Of a DNA stretch of 64,000 bases, positions 25,426 through 34,075 are shown piece after piece. Origin of the DNA: CAWBYL01 sp963793025 (GTDB lineage Bacteria > Actinomycetota > Acidimicrobiia > Acidimicrobiales > Acidimicrobilacustridaceae); the NCBI GenBank assembly GCA_963793025.1, contig CAWBYL010000006.1, positions 1,116,001 to 1,180,000 of the forward strand. The letters are read 5' to 3'. The notes beneath the pieces were generated by a model, which saw only the letters and a program-made list of their open reading frames with translations, searched no databases and was not told where the DNA came from. The first letter of the stretch is position 1, and the number at the start of each line of letters is the position of its first letter. The translations under genes and the position numbers were made by a program.

Positions 25426-26363
25426 TGGCGCCCCCCGCCCTGCTCGCCGCGATCGGGTATCAGAGCAACTGGATCGACATCGTCAACGCCGGCTTCATGC
25501 GCTCGGCCATGATCGGCGGGGTGCTGGTGGCACTGGCCGCCGGGATGCTCGGCTACTTCGTGATCGTCCGTCAGCACGCCTTCGCCGCTCACGCCCTGGC
25601 CCACATCGGCTTCCCGGGCGCCACCGGCGCCGTGCTCATCGGCGCCCCCGTCACCGCCGGGCTGGCGGTCTTCTGCGTGGGCGGTGCCTTGGCCATCGGT
25701 CTGCTGGGCAAGCGGTTGGCCGACCGGGAGATCGCCACGGGGACCATCCTCGCTCTGGCCACCGGGCTCGGCGTGCTGTTCAACTCCATGACCACCCGCA
25801 ACGCCAGTGCCGTCACCAACGTGCTGTTCGGCAACCTGCTCGCCATCTCCACCGATCAGCTGTGGACCTTCGGACTGTTCACCCTGGCCCTCGCCGTGGT
25901 CCTGGCGGTGGTCGCCCGTCCGCTCGTGTTCGCCTCGGTCAACCCCGACGTGGCCGAGGCCAAGGGCATTCCGGTTCGTCTGCTCGGCGTGGTGTTCATG
26001 GTGTCGTTGGCCCTGGTCATCACCATGGCGGTGCAGGTGGTGGGCACCTTGTTGCTGTTCGGGCTGGTCGTCACGCCCAGCGCCACCGCCCTCGCTCTCA
26101 CCGCCCGCCCGTCGCTGGTGGCCGCGCTCAGCACGGGGATCGGGATCGTCTGCGTGCTCGTCGGCCTCGTCGTGTCGGCCATGTTCAACCTGCCGCCCAG
26201 CTTCGCCATCGTGACGCTGTCGTTCGTGCTGTGGCTGTCCGCTGTCGTGTTCGGGCGGGAGCGGCACCGGGCGGTCGACGACCCGGTCTCGGCGTCGGCG
26301 CCGACCACGCTGGTGGAGCTCACGAGCAGGACGCCGACACCGGGCGAACCGGCGACGCCCTAG
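25422..26363 (+). CDS. znuB: metal ABC transporter permease (ZnuB-like)
   Basis: Membrane subunit of the ABC-3 family, 313 residues with about 8-9 hydrophobic segments. Recognisable: FMRSAMIGGVLVALAAGMLGYF..., FAAHALAHIGFPGA (the conserved H-A-x-x-H-x-x-x-P/G segment), LFGNLLAIS and the ATPase-contact loop PDVAEAKGIPVRLLG. ATGA-coupled to znuC. Its last codons overlap the convergent zur stop by 4 bases. Confidence 0.9.
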   Translation: MMAPPALLAAIGYQSNWIDIVNAGFMRSAMIGGVLVALAAGMLGYFVIVRQHAFAAHALAHIGFPGATGAVLIGAPVTAGLAVFCVGGALAIGLLGKRLADREIATGTILALATGLGVLFNSMTTRNASAVTNVLFGNLLAISTDQLWTFGLFTLALAVVLAVVARPLVFASVNPDVAEAKGIPVRLLGVVFMVSLALVITMAVQVVGTLLLFGLVVTPSATALALTARPSLVAALSTGIGIVCVLVGLVVSAMFNLPPSFAIVTLSFVLWLSAVVFGRERHRAVDDPVSASAPTTLVELTSRTPTPGEPATP

Positions 26364-26815
26364 GCGGCGGCGCAGCTCTGGCAGGTTCCGAACAGGTCGA
26401 GCACGTGGGAGCTGACGGCGAACTGGTGGCGGCGTGAGACGTTCTTCATCGTGCGGCCCAGCTCCTGCTCCAACGGCTCGGGGACGACGAAGTCCTCGAT
26501 CGCCCCACAGTTCGAGCAGATCAGGTGGTGATGGTGGTTGCTGAGGTCCTCGGCCAGCTCGAACGCGGCGTAGTCGTCGTTGGTGACGATGCGGCGCACG
26601 ATGGCGGCGTGCTCGAGCACGGCCAGGTTGCGGTACACGGAGCTCTGGGCCATGCCGGGGCTCTGCTCGAGGATCGCCGGGATGCTCAGTGGACGCCCGG
26701 CGGCCTCCAGGACCTCGACCAGGGCCCGACGCTTCGACGTGTAGCGCTGGTCGTCGCGGCGGAGGCGGGTGCCCGCCACCTCGTGGATCTCGGCCAGCTC
26801 CATGGGACCCACCAT
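26360..26815 (-). CDS. zur: Fur-family metalloregulator (Zur candidate)
   Basis: A 151-residue Fur superfamily repressor. Winged-helix part: RYTSKRRALVEVLEAAGRPLSIPAIL and MAQSSVYRNLAVLEHAAIV. Metal sites: the histidine cluster NHHHHLICSNCGAIEDF (sensor site plus first CxxC) and the C-terminal CQSC, which together form the structural zinc site. The convergent znuACB operon implies zinc (or Mn) sensing. The ATG at 26815 is taken; ATG 26803 has a GGTGGG just upstream and may be the true start. Confidence 0.87.
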   Translation of the reverse strand: MVGPMELAEIHEVAGTRLRRDDQRYTSKRRALVEVLEAAGRPLSIPAILEQSPGMAQSSVYRNLAVLEHAAIVRRIVTNDDYAAFELAEDLSNHHHHLICSNCGAIEDFVVPEPLEQELGRTMKNVSRRHQFAVSSHVLDLFGTCQSCAAA

Positions 26816-26846
26816 AGATGAGAACCGCTCCGAAACGGTCTGGTCG

Positions 26847-26974
26847 GCGAGCGTCGCCCCACCGCCCGGCTGCGCCGGGCCGTGGGGGTGGGGTGGGTGT
26901 TGTCGCGGGTCGGGTTGCAGGTGGCGGCCGCGAGCGCCAGCGAGCGTCGCCCCACCGCCCGGCTCCGCCGGGCC
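26847..26974. repeat. two 35-bp direct repeats, each with a GC hairpin
   Basis: Copies at 26847-26881 and 26940-26974 (93-base period) differ at one position only. Each contains GCCCGGC-N3-GCCGGGC, a 7-bp stem with a TGC or TCC loop. They lie between the SDR stop (26981) and the zur start (26815), both on the minus strand, so they could end SDR transcription before zur. They also look like a REP-type intergenic repeat. Confidence 0.65.
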
Positions 26975-26980
26975 ATCGAC

Positions 26981-27736
26981 TCAGCCGTCGCGGCCGAGGA
27001 GGCTGAAGGTCTGACCGCTGGGACCGTCGTCGGGCAGGGTGGCGAGGAACAGCGCCATGGGTACGACGTCCTCGGGAGCCTTGTGCCAGTCGAGTCGGAT
27101 GGCCGGGGGGAGCCCCGGAGCGTCGACGATTCCCGAGGCCATGGCGGTGCGGACCGGTCCGGGGACGATCTCGTTGACGGCGATCTTGTCCTCACGCCAC
27201 TCGACGGCGAGGCAGCGCACCAGCATGGCGACCGCCGCCTTGGACACGGAGTAGGCGGTACCTCCCGGGAAGGGACGTCGCCCGGCGCCCGACCCGGTGA
27301 CCATGAACTTGCCGCCCTTCTCGGCGAGGTGGGGCCGAGTGGCGAGGGCCAGGTCGTAGATGCTGGTGAGGTTCACGTCGAGGACGGCCACGAAGTCGTC
27401 GACCGGCGTCGTCGGGGTGCCCGCCGACACCGCTCCGGCGTTGGCCACGACGATGTCGAGGCCCCCGAAGGTGGCCACGGCCCGTTCGACCACGTTGGCG
27501 ATCGCCGACCGATCGGTGACGTCGGTGACGACGCCGACCGCCGAGCCGCCCGCCGCCTCGATCGCGTCGGCGGCGGCCTCGAGCTCGCTCGCGGTGCGGG
27601 CGGCGAGCACGACGCGTGCCCCTTCGGCGGCGAAGCCGGTGGCGATGGCTCGACCGATGCCCCGTCCCGCTCCGGTGACGAGGGCGGTCTTCCCGGCCAG
27701 GCGGCCGTCGCCCACCGGCCCCGGAGAGGCCGTCAC
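26981..27736 (-). CDS. SDR-family oxidoreductase
   Basis: Short-chain dehydrogenase of 251 residues from GTG 27736, which gives the normal family N-terminus (LAGKTALVTGAGRGIGRAIATGF). NAG motif in VVANAGAVSAG, catalytic Ser in MVTGSGAGRRP, and YSVSKAAVAMLVRCLAVEW with Tyr/Lys. The 3' end reads ATLPDDGPSGQTFSLLGRDG, like SDRs ending in SGQ(T/V)-F/I. An upstream in-frame ATG at 27934 would add about 66 atypical Arg-rich residues and is not favoured. Substrate unknown. Confidence 0.87.
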   Translation of the reverse strand: MTASPGPVGDGRLAGKTALVTGAGRGIGRAIATGFAAEGARVVLAARTASELEAAADAIEAAGGSAVGVVTDVTDRSAIANVVERAVATFGGLDIVVANAGAVSAGTPTTPVDDFVAVLDVNLTSIYDLALATRPHLAEKGGKFMVTGSGAGRRPFPGGTAYSVSKAAVAMLVRCLAVEWREDKIAVNEIVPGPVRTAMASGIVDAPGLPPAIRLDWHKAPEDVVPMALFLATLPDDGPSGQTFSLLGRDG

Positions 27737-27888
27737 CGGCTCCGCCGAGCGCCGAGTACGAGTGCTCGCGTCGCGGTGCGTGGCGCGACGGCCGGGTGGA
27801 TCCGTGTCCCCATGGCCGGCGAGTCTACGGACGGCGGCTCGTCTGGTCCCGGTTGCGCCTCGGTCGCCGTCGCCCGGCAGAAGGTGCA

Positions 27889-27912
27889 TGATGCTTTCGC
27901 AGCGAAGCATCA
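27889..27912. promoter_or_regulatory. 24-bp palindrome and GCATC repeats before the redox two-component pair
   Basis: TGATGCTT (27889-27896) and AAGCATCA (27905-27912) are perfect inverted arms around TCGCAGCG. Two more GCATC copies follow at 27918-27922 and 27928-27932. The element lies about 50 bases before the GTG at 27961, in the gap between divergent genes. A regulator site is likely; the cognate protein is not evident. Confidence 0.5.
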
Positions 27913-27960
27913 AGTTGGCATCGGGAGGCATCATCTCCCGCCGGTGAAGGCAGATGACGA

Positions 27961-29628
27961 GTGGCCAAGACCCCGAAGCCGCTGATCTTCAGCGTGGACG
28001 ACGACCCGGCGGTCTCGCAGGCGTTGGCGCGTGATCTGCGTCGGCAGTACGGCGCCGAGTTCCAGATCGTCAAGGCGTCGTCGGGTCCCGAGGCTCTGGG
28101 GATCCTGGCCGAGTACACCTTGCGCGACCGCACCGTCGCGCTCATCGCGTCCGACCAGCGCATGCCCGAGATGACAGGTGTCGAGTTCCTCGACCAGGCC
28201 CGTGTCGTGGCTCCCGAGGCCAAGCTCGTGCTCCTCACGGCCTACGCCGACACCGAGGTGGCCATCAGTGCCATCAACAGCATCGGCCTCGACTACTACC
28301 TGCTCAAGCCCTGGGACCCTCCGGAGGAGCGCCTGTACCCCGTTCTCGACGACCTGTTGGAGGACTGGCGCACCACGCATCCCTCGGCCCCGTCCGACCT
28401 ACGGATGGTCGGTCACCGTTGGTCCGAGCGCAGCCACGAGCTGAAGAGCTTCCTGCTCACCAACCACGTGCCGTACCTCTGGCTCGACATCGAGAGCGAC
28501 GAGGAGGCCCGGCGTCTGCACGGCCTGGCCGGCTCCGATCCCGCCGACCTGCCGCTCGTGCTCGTCCCGGACGCCGAGACCCTCCGCTCGCCCTCGACCC
28601 TCGAGCTGGCCACCGCCCTCGGGCTGCGTACCGCTGCCGAACGCGAGATCTACGACCTCTGCGTGGTCGGGGCCGGGCCGGCCGGCCTGGCCGCCGCCGT
28701 CTACGGCGCTTCCGAGGGGCTGCAGACCGTGGTCATCGAGCGGGAGGCGCCCGGCGGTCAGGCGGGCACCAGTGCGGCGATCGAGAACTACCTCGGGTTC
28801 CCGAAGGGTCTCTCCGGGGCCGAGCTGACCCACCGGGCGGTGTCCCAGGCCCGACGGTTCGGCGCCGAGATGGTGTTGGCCCGGGACGTGGTCAGCCTGG
28901 ACGTCGAGGGGCCGGTGCGCACCGTCCGCTTCGCCGACGGCGTCGCCGTCGAGGCCCGGGCCGTGCTCATCGCCACCGGTGTCTCGTACCGGATGATGGC
29001 GGCGCCGGGGTTGGCCGAGCTGGCCGGTCGAGGCGTCTACTACGGGGCGCTGGCCAGCGACGCCCGCTCCTGCGAGGGCTCGGTCGTCTACGTGGTCGGA
29101 GCGGCCAACTCGGCGGGACAGGCGGTGCTGAACCTCGCCCGGTACGCCGACCGGGTCGTGATGGTGGTGCGATCCGACGACCTCGGGAAGTCGATGTCGA
29201 GCTACCTGGTGGAGCGCATCGTGGCCGCCGGGAACATCGACGTGCGGCTGCAGACGGAAGTGGTGGGAGCTCACGGCGAGGATCACCTGGAGACGATCAC
29301 CCTGGCCGACCGCGCCGCCGGCACCGAGGAGGAGGTGGCCACGGACCGGATGTTCATCTTCATCGGCGCCCAGCCCCGAACCGACTGGCTGGGGGCCGAG
29401 GTCGCTCGCGACGACAAGGGCTTCGTGATCACCGGTCACGACCTGACGGCCAGCGTGGTGAAGCCGGGATGGAGCCAGACGCGCCCACCCTTCGCGCTGG
29501 AGACGAGCGTCCCGGGAGTCTTCGCCGCCGGGGACGTGCGGCTGGACTCCATGAAGCGGGTCGCCTCGGCGGTCGGTGAAGGGGCCATGGCCGTGTACCT
29601 CGTCCACCGCTACCTGGCGAGCATCTGA
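27961..29628 (+). CDS. receiver / Grx-like / thioredoxin reductase-like fusion
   Basis: A 555-residue signalling flavoprotein. Residues 1-125 are a receiver domain with acidic pocket D13-D15, phospho-acceptor D65 (ASDQRMPEMTG), T93 and K116. Residues about 150-225 resemble a glutaredoxin fold, but SERSHELKSFL stands where the CxxC would be. From about 229 a TrxR-like domain has both dinucleotide loops (VVGAGPAG 236-243; VVGAANSAG 378-386) and the FAD-binding GVFAAGDVR. The redox CxxC is absent (YYGALASDARSC, single C371). It cannot be an ordinary thioredoxin reductase; flavin redox state may set receiver output. GTG start. Confidence 0.88.
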   Translation: MAKTPKPLIFSVDDDPAVSQALARDLRRQYGAEFQIVKASSGPEALGILAEYTLRDRTVALIASDQRMPEMTGVEFLDQARVVAPEAKLVLLTAYADTEVAISAINSIGLDYYLLKPWDPPEERLYPVLDDLLEDWRTTHPSAPSDLRMVGHRWSERSHELKSFLLTNHVPYLWLDIESDEEARRLHGLAGSDPADLPLVLVPDAETLRSPSTLELATALGLRTAAEREIYDLCVVGAGPAGLAAAVYGASEGLQTVVIEREAPGGQAGTSAAIENYLGFPKGLSGAELTHRAVSQARRFGAEMVLARDVVSLDVEGPVRTVRFADGVAVEARAVLIATGVSYRMMAAPGLAELAGRGVYYGALASDARSCEGSVVYVVGAANSAGQAVLNLARYADRVVMVVRSDDLGKSMSSYLVERIVAAGNIDVRLQTEVVGAHGEDHLETITLADRAAGTEEEVATDRMFIFIGAQPRTDWLGAEVARDDKGFVITGHDLTASVVKPGWSQTRPPFALETSVPGVFAAGDVRLDSMKRVASAVGEGAMAVYLVHRYLASI

Positions 29629-31028
29629 TGGATCTGGCCGAGCTCCGTAGCCTCTTCCTGTTCGATGGTCTGAGCGACGATCAACTCGGCGAGCTGCTGG
29701 GCGCAGCCGAGGAGATGGCCTTCGGCCCCGGTGACGTGTTGTTCCGCGAGCGGGAGCCGGCCGTCGCGTGGTGGGTTCTCCTCGAGGGCACCGTCGAGCT
29801 GGTCCGGTGGTCGAACCACGAGGAGTCCGTGGTCGGGGAGCTGGCCCGTCCCGGTGTGTGGGCCGGTGGCTTCCAGGCGTGGACCGAGTCGGCCGGGTAT
29901 CTGGCCACCGGGCGGGGGGCCACCGCCGGGCGGGTGATGGTCGTCCCCTCCGAGGTCCTCGGTGTCCTGGTGCGGTCGTGGTTCCCGTTCGGCGTCCACA
30001 TGATCGAAGGCTTCTTCTCGACGGTGCGCAACATGGAGGCCATGGCCCGGGCCCGTGATTCCCTCGTGGCCCTGGGCACCCTGGCGGCGGGGTTGGCCCA
30101 CGAGATCAACAACCCGGCGTCGGCGGCCGCCAGGGCGGCCGACAGCCTGCAGGAGACCTGCAAGGCGGTGCTGGCGTCGTTGGTGGTCCTGGCCGAGCAC
30201 CAGATCACCCCGAGCCAGTTCGTGGCCATCGACGCCCTCCGCCAGGAGCTCGATGCCCGGCCGGCCCTCCTCGATCCGTTGGTGGTCGGCGACCGCGAGG
30301 AGGAGCTGATCGACTGGCTGGACGAGCACGACATCGACGAGAGCTGGAGGATCGCCCCGACCCTGGCCGCGTCCGGTGCCGATCTCGAGTGGTGCGAGCG
30401 TCTCGACGCCGAGATCGAGGCCAGCGCCACGGGACCGGCCTTCGACTGGGTGGCCTCGACGATGGCCACCTCGGCGCTGCTGTCCGAGGTGAACGAGTCG
30501 ACCCGACGGGTGTCGGGGCTGGTCGCCGCGGTGAAGGAGTACTCACAGCTCGACCGGGCCTCCCTGCAGACGATCGACGTCACCGACGGCCTCGAGAGCA
30601 CCCTGGTGGTCCTCGGTCAGAAGCTGGCGGAGGGGATCGTCGTCGAGCGCGACTACGCGCCGGACGTCCCCCACATCGAAGCCAAGCCCGGCGAGTTGAA
30701 CCAGGTGTGGACCAACCTCATCGACAACGCCATCGATTCCATGGACGGCCACGGCACGCTGCGGATCGCAGTGCGCGTCGAGGACAGCGAGGTCGTGGTC
30801 GAGATCGGCGACACCGGCCCGGGAATGTCCGAGGAGGTGCGAGCCCGCATCTTCGAACCGTTCTTCACCACGAAGGACGTGGGCAAGGGCACCGGGCTCG
30901 GCCTCGACATCTCCCACCGGATCGTCGCCGAGCGCCACCACGGCCGCATCACGGTGTCGTCCGAGCCGGGCCGGACGGTGATGGGGGTCCGCCTCCCGAT
31001 CGAGCACGGCTCGAGCCTCGGCGGGTGA
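29628..31028 (+). CDS. cyclic-nucleotide-domain sensor histidine kinase
   Basis: Cytosolic kinase of 466 residues, sharing one base with the fusion gene stop (TGATG). N-terminal cyclic-nucleotide-binding-like domain (about 1-130: LFDGLSDDQLGELL, FGPGDVLFREREP, WWVLLEGTVEL). H-box GLAHEINNPASAA with H158. A long acidic helical insert separates it from the HATPase: N-box NQVWTNLIDNAIDSM, G1 GDTGPGM, F-box FEPFFTTKD, G2 GTGLGLDIS. No transmembrane segment. The obvious partner is the receiver domain encoded immediately upstream; the two form a complete phosphorelay pair. Confidence 0.9.
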   Translation: MDLAELRSLFLFDGLSDDQLGELLGAAEEMAFGPGDVLFREREPAVAWWVLLEGTVELVRWSNHEESVVGELARPGVWAGGFQAWTESAGYLATGRGATAGRVMVVPSEVLGVLVRSWFPFGVHMIEGFFSTVRNMEAMARARDSLVALGTLAAGLAHEINNPASAAARAADSLQETCKAVLASLVVLAEHQITPSQFVAIDALRQELDARPALLDPLVVGDREEELIDWLDEHDIDESWRIAPTLAASGADLEWCERLDAEIEASATGPAFDWVASTMATSALLSEVNESTRRVSGLVAAVKEYSQLDRASLQTIDVTDGLESTLVVLGQKLAEGIVVERDYAPDVPHIEAKPGELNQVWTNLIDNAIDSMDGHGTLRIAVRVEDSEVVVEIGDTGPGMSEEVRARIFEPFFTTKDVGKGTGLGLDISHRIVAERHHGRITVSSEPGRTVMGVRLPIEHGSSLGG

Positions 31029-31029
31029 C

Positions 31030-31902
31030 TCAGCCCCGTTGGTAGTCCGGATCGGCCCGCCTGAGGATGACGTCGGCCCGTTGCTGCACCTGTTCCTCGA
31101 AGCGCCCTTCCTCGACCATCCAGAAGCGCCCGGCGTAGAGGCCGTCCACCACCGTGTCGGCCACCTCGGAGAGCGGGGTGAAGGCCACCGGGGTTCCGGC
31201 GGACTCCTGCATGTCGATCCACATCTGCATCTTGTTGGTGGTGTCGATCGGGGCGTCGGGGGCGAACTCCGCCGGGCGGTCCGCCGCCGCCCAGATCCCG
31301 GTGTCGAGGATCCCCTCGGTCTTCCCGGAGGGGAACAGGACCGACACGCCGATGGGGGCACCGATCTCGTGGAGCTGACCCCACAGGCACTCCGAGATGG
31401 TGGTGACGGCGGCCTTGCAGGTCGCGTACGTGGGGGACTGGGCGATGGGCAGGAACCCACCGTTGTGCGAGGCGGTGTTGACGATGTGGGCCTCCTCGCC
31501 CCGCTCCAGCAGGGTGGGGACGAAGGCGTTGATCCCGTTGATGACGCCATAGACATGGACGCTGAAGGCGAAGCGCCAGTCGTTGATCTCGTGCTCCCAG
31601 AGCCGTCCGTGGGCGCCGGAGGCGACCCCGGCGTTGTTGCACACCACCTGGACCGAACCGAAGTGATCGAGCGTGGCGTCGCGCAACGCCTCCACCGACT
31701 CGAGGCGGGACACGTCGGCCACCACCCCGATGGCGTCGGCCCCTCCGGCGCGCAGCTCGGCCACGGCGGCGTCGAGGGGGTCGGCCTTGATGTCGGAGAG
31801 CACGACCTTCATGCCCTCGCCGGCGAAGCGCTCCCCCATGGCCCGCCCGATACCGCCGGCGCCCCCGGTGATGACGGCGACCTTGTCCTTCAGGTCCTTC
31901 AC
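31030..31902 (-). CDS. SDR-family oxidoreductase
   Basis: A 290-residue short-chain dehydrogenase from GTG 31902, chosen for its GGGGAGACAC ribosome site and normal start (VKDLKDKVAVITGGAGGIGRAMGERF). VCNNAGVASGA, catalytic NTASHNGGF and YATCKAAVTTISECLW are present. The C-terminal extension (VVDGLYAGRFWMVEEGRFEEQVQQRAD) is typical of longer actinobacterial SDRs. Stop lies one base from the convergent kinase stop. Substrate unknown. Confidence 0.88.
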   Translation of the reverse strand: MKDLKDKVAVITGGAGGIGRAMGERFAGEGMKVVLSDIKADPLDAAVAELRAGGADAIGVVADVSRLESVEALRDATLDHFGSVQVVCNNAGVASGAHGRLWEHEINDWRFAFSVHVYGVINGINAFVPTLLERGEEAHIVNTASHNGGFLPIAQSPTYATCKAAVTTISECLWGQLHEIGAPIGVSVLFPSGKTEGILDTGIWAAADRPAEFAPDAPIDTTNKMQMWIDMQESAGTPVAFTPLSEVADTVVDGLYAGRFWMVEEGRFEEQVQQRADVILRRADPDYQRG

Positions 31903-32069
31903 GTGTCTCCCCCTCAGTTCGGTGCCGAGCAGCCCCGGGGGCCGTCGGACCACGGGTCCGGCCGCGGCACGAGCGACCGTACTGCGCGGCGCGCCGGGTC
32001 GGTCACGGGAGGTGATCGCCGACGCTCCGGACGCCCCGGCGCACACGGGTCGGCTCGGGACGGGGAGCG

Positions 32070-32149
32070 ATGCTCGATCTGGTCATCCGCGGCGGATCGG
32101 TGGTCGACGGCACGGGCGGCGGGGGCCCGTCTGCGCGGGGTGGGGGCGA
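32070..32149 (+). pseudogene. 5' remnant of a D-aminoacylase-like amidohydrolase
   Basis: A GGGGAG ribosome site and ATG 32070 open a frame whose first 16 residues are MLDLVIRGGSVVDGTG. Twelve of 16 match the N-terminus of the intact amidohydrolase encoded on the other strand just beyond (MFDLKITGGTVVDGTG). After that the frame runs into low-complexity Gly residues and then antisense of the intact gene. This is the leftover head of a second family member, facing its homologue tail to tail. Confidence 0.65.
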
Positions 32150-33883
32150 TCAGTGCGTCGAACGGACCAGCCGTCCGGGGCGGGCCCCGGTGTCGACCCC
32201 GTCGCGTCGGGTGACGACGCCGGTGACGATGGTGGCCACGTAGCCGGTGGCGTCCTGCAGGATGCGCCGACCGCCGGCGGGGAGGTCGTCGACCGAGCGG
32301 GGCGCGTGCAGCTCGAGGTGTTCGAAGTCGATCACGTTCAGGTCGGCCTTCTTGCCGACCTCGATGGTGCCCCGGTCGTCGAGGCCGACCACGGCTGCGG
32401 TGCCGGCCGCCTGCTTGCGGACCACGGTCTCGAGGGGCAGACGGTCGCCGCGTGAGCGGTCCCGGGCCCAGTGGGTGAGCAGGTAGGTGGGCGCCGAGGC
32501 GTCGCAGATCATCTTCACGTGAGCACCCCCGTCGGAGAGCCCGATCACGGTGTCGGGGTGGTCGATCATCACCGCGAGCGGGTCCTGGGTGGCCTGGGCG
32601 TAGTTGGTGAAGGCCCCGAGGAGCAGCTCGCCAGCGGCGAGGTGGTCGTACAGCACCTCCCACGGGTCGGTGTCGGTCGCCGCGGCGATGCCGGCGATCG
32701 ACTGGGCCTCGGTCGGCTCGTACTCGGGTGGGTCCCCCAGCGGGAAGATGCGGCCGAACATGTGGGGCATGTTCTCGGTGAGGGTCTCGAACTGGCGCTT
32801 CGGGTCGGGCGGCAGGTCCTCCTCGGCCAGGATGGCCGCCTTCACCTCGGGCTTGCGCAGCTCGACCAGCAGCTGGTCGATCGGCAGCGAGTCCTCGAGG
32901 GCCCGGAAGGTGGGGCGGCGCATGAAGCCGTGGTAGCTGACCACCCCGAGGAGCATGCCGCCCGGCCGGGCCGCGACCTGCGGGATGAGCCGGGCGCCCG
33001 CCGCGGTGGCCTTCTCGACGGCCTCCAGCTGGCGCTTCCACAGGTCGGGAGCCCCGGAGGACTGGATCATCAGGAACGAGACCGGGAGGCCGGTGGAGAT
33101 CGACACCTGACCCATCAGCTCGATCTCGCCGATGGTGACCGCCTCGTCGTCGCCGGTCTCGCCGGTGGGTACGACCTCGAAGAGGCCGCCGCCGCCGTCG
33201 ACGACGGCCTGGGCGAGCCCGGTCAGTTCGTCGGCCTGGGCGAAGGTGCCGGGCACGAGCTCGCCGTCGAGCGACGTGTGGTTCAGCGACCGGGAGGTCG
33301 AGAAGCCCACGGCGCCGGCCTCGATGGCGGCGCGGACGTGCACGGCCATGGCTTCGATGTCGGCGGGAGTGGCCGCTTCGTTGTCGGCGCCGCGGTCGCC
33401 CATGACGTAGACGCGCAGCGGTGCGTGGGGGATGAAGGCGGCGATGTCGAGGGCGTACTCACGACGACCCAGGGCGTCGAGGTACTCGGGGAACGTCTCC
33501 CACTCCCACTGGATGCCCTCGTGGAGGGCGGTGCCGGGGATGTCCTCCACGCCTTCCATCAGCTCGACGAGCCATGACTCCTGTCCCGGACGCACCGGGG
33601 CGAAGCCGACCCCGCAGTTCCCGGCCACCACGGTGGTGACGCCGTGGCTGGCCGAGGGGTCGAGGACGGGGTCCCAGGTGGCCTGGCCGTCATAGTGCGT
33701 GTGGATGTCGACGAAGCCGGGGGTGACGATCAGACCGGTGGCGTCGATGGTCTCGCGGGCGTCGCCGTCGATGTGGGGGGCGACGCCGACGATGACGCCG
33801 TCGGTCACGGCCACGTCGGCCACGAAGCGGGCGCGACCGGTGCCGTCGACGACCGTTCCTCCGGTGATCTTCAGATCGAACAT
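32150..33883 (-). CDS. N-acyl-D-amino-acid deacylase family amidohydrolase
   Basis: Zinc amidohydrolase of 577 residues. Metal and active-site motifs: FVDIHTHYDGQATWDP (HxH, about 58-73), VVAGNCGVGFAP (Cys ligand of the D-aminoacylase group), SLNHTS, SYHGFM and LSDGGAHVKMICD (late Asp). The D-aminoacylase/dihydroorotase-like subfamily deacylates D-amino acids or opens related amides; N-acyl-D-Glu/Asp type specificity cannot be told. ATG 33883 follows the family N-terminus MFDLKITGGTVVDGTG. It is divergent from the ABC exporter. Confidence 0.88.
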   Translation of the reverse strand: MFDLKITGGTVVDGTGRARFVADVAVTDGVIVGVAPHIDGDARETIDATGLIVTPGFVDIHTHYDGQATWDPVLDPSASHGVTTVVAGNCGVGFAPVRPGQESWLVELMEGVEDIPGTALHEGIQWEWETFPEYLDALGRREYALDIAAFIPHAPLRVYVMGDRGADNEAATPADIEAMAVHVRAAIEAGAVGFSTSRSLNHTSLDGELVPGTFAQADELTGLAQAVVDGGGGLFEVVPTGETGDDEAVTIGEIELMGQVSISTGLPVSFLMIQSSGAPDLWKRQLEAVEKATAAGARLIPQVAARPGGMLLGVVSYHGFMRRPTFRALEDSLPIDQLLVELRKPEVKAAILAEEDLPPDPKRQFETLTENMPHMFGRIFPLGDPPEYEPTEAQSIAGIAAATDTDPWEVLYDHLAAGELLLGAFTNYAQATQDPLAVMIDHPDTVIGLSDGGAHVKMICDASAPTYLLTHWARDRSRGDRLPLETVVRKQAAGTAAVVGLDDRGTIEVGKKADLNVIDFEHLELHAPRSVDDLPAGGRRILQDATGYVATIVTGVVTRRDGVDTGARPGRLVRSTH

Positions 33884-34075
33884 GACCTGACGGTACCCGT
33901 GGGCGGAGGGTCGTGGGCGGCCGGTGGGAGCGGTAGCGTTCGCCCGGTCGTCCAGGCCCGGTCTCGCTCCGATGAGTTTCGCGGTCACCGGATGTCGAAA
34001 GCGGGACGACGTTCCGGCGTCGACCTCCCCGAAACCGGTCACTCCGTGGCCACATAGCTGATGGAGACTCCCGGC

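Noticed and set aside
26847..26974. CRISPR array
   Set aside because: Only two repeat units and no cas genes; the 58-base spacing sequence is itself GC-rich intergenic DNA.
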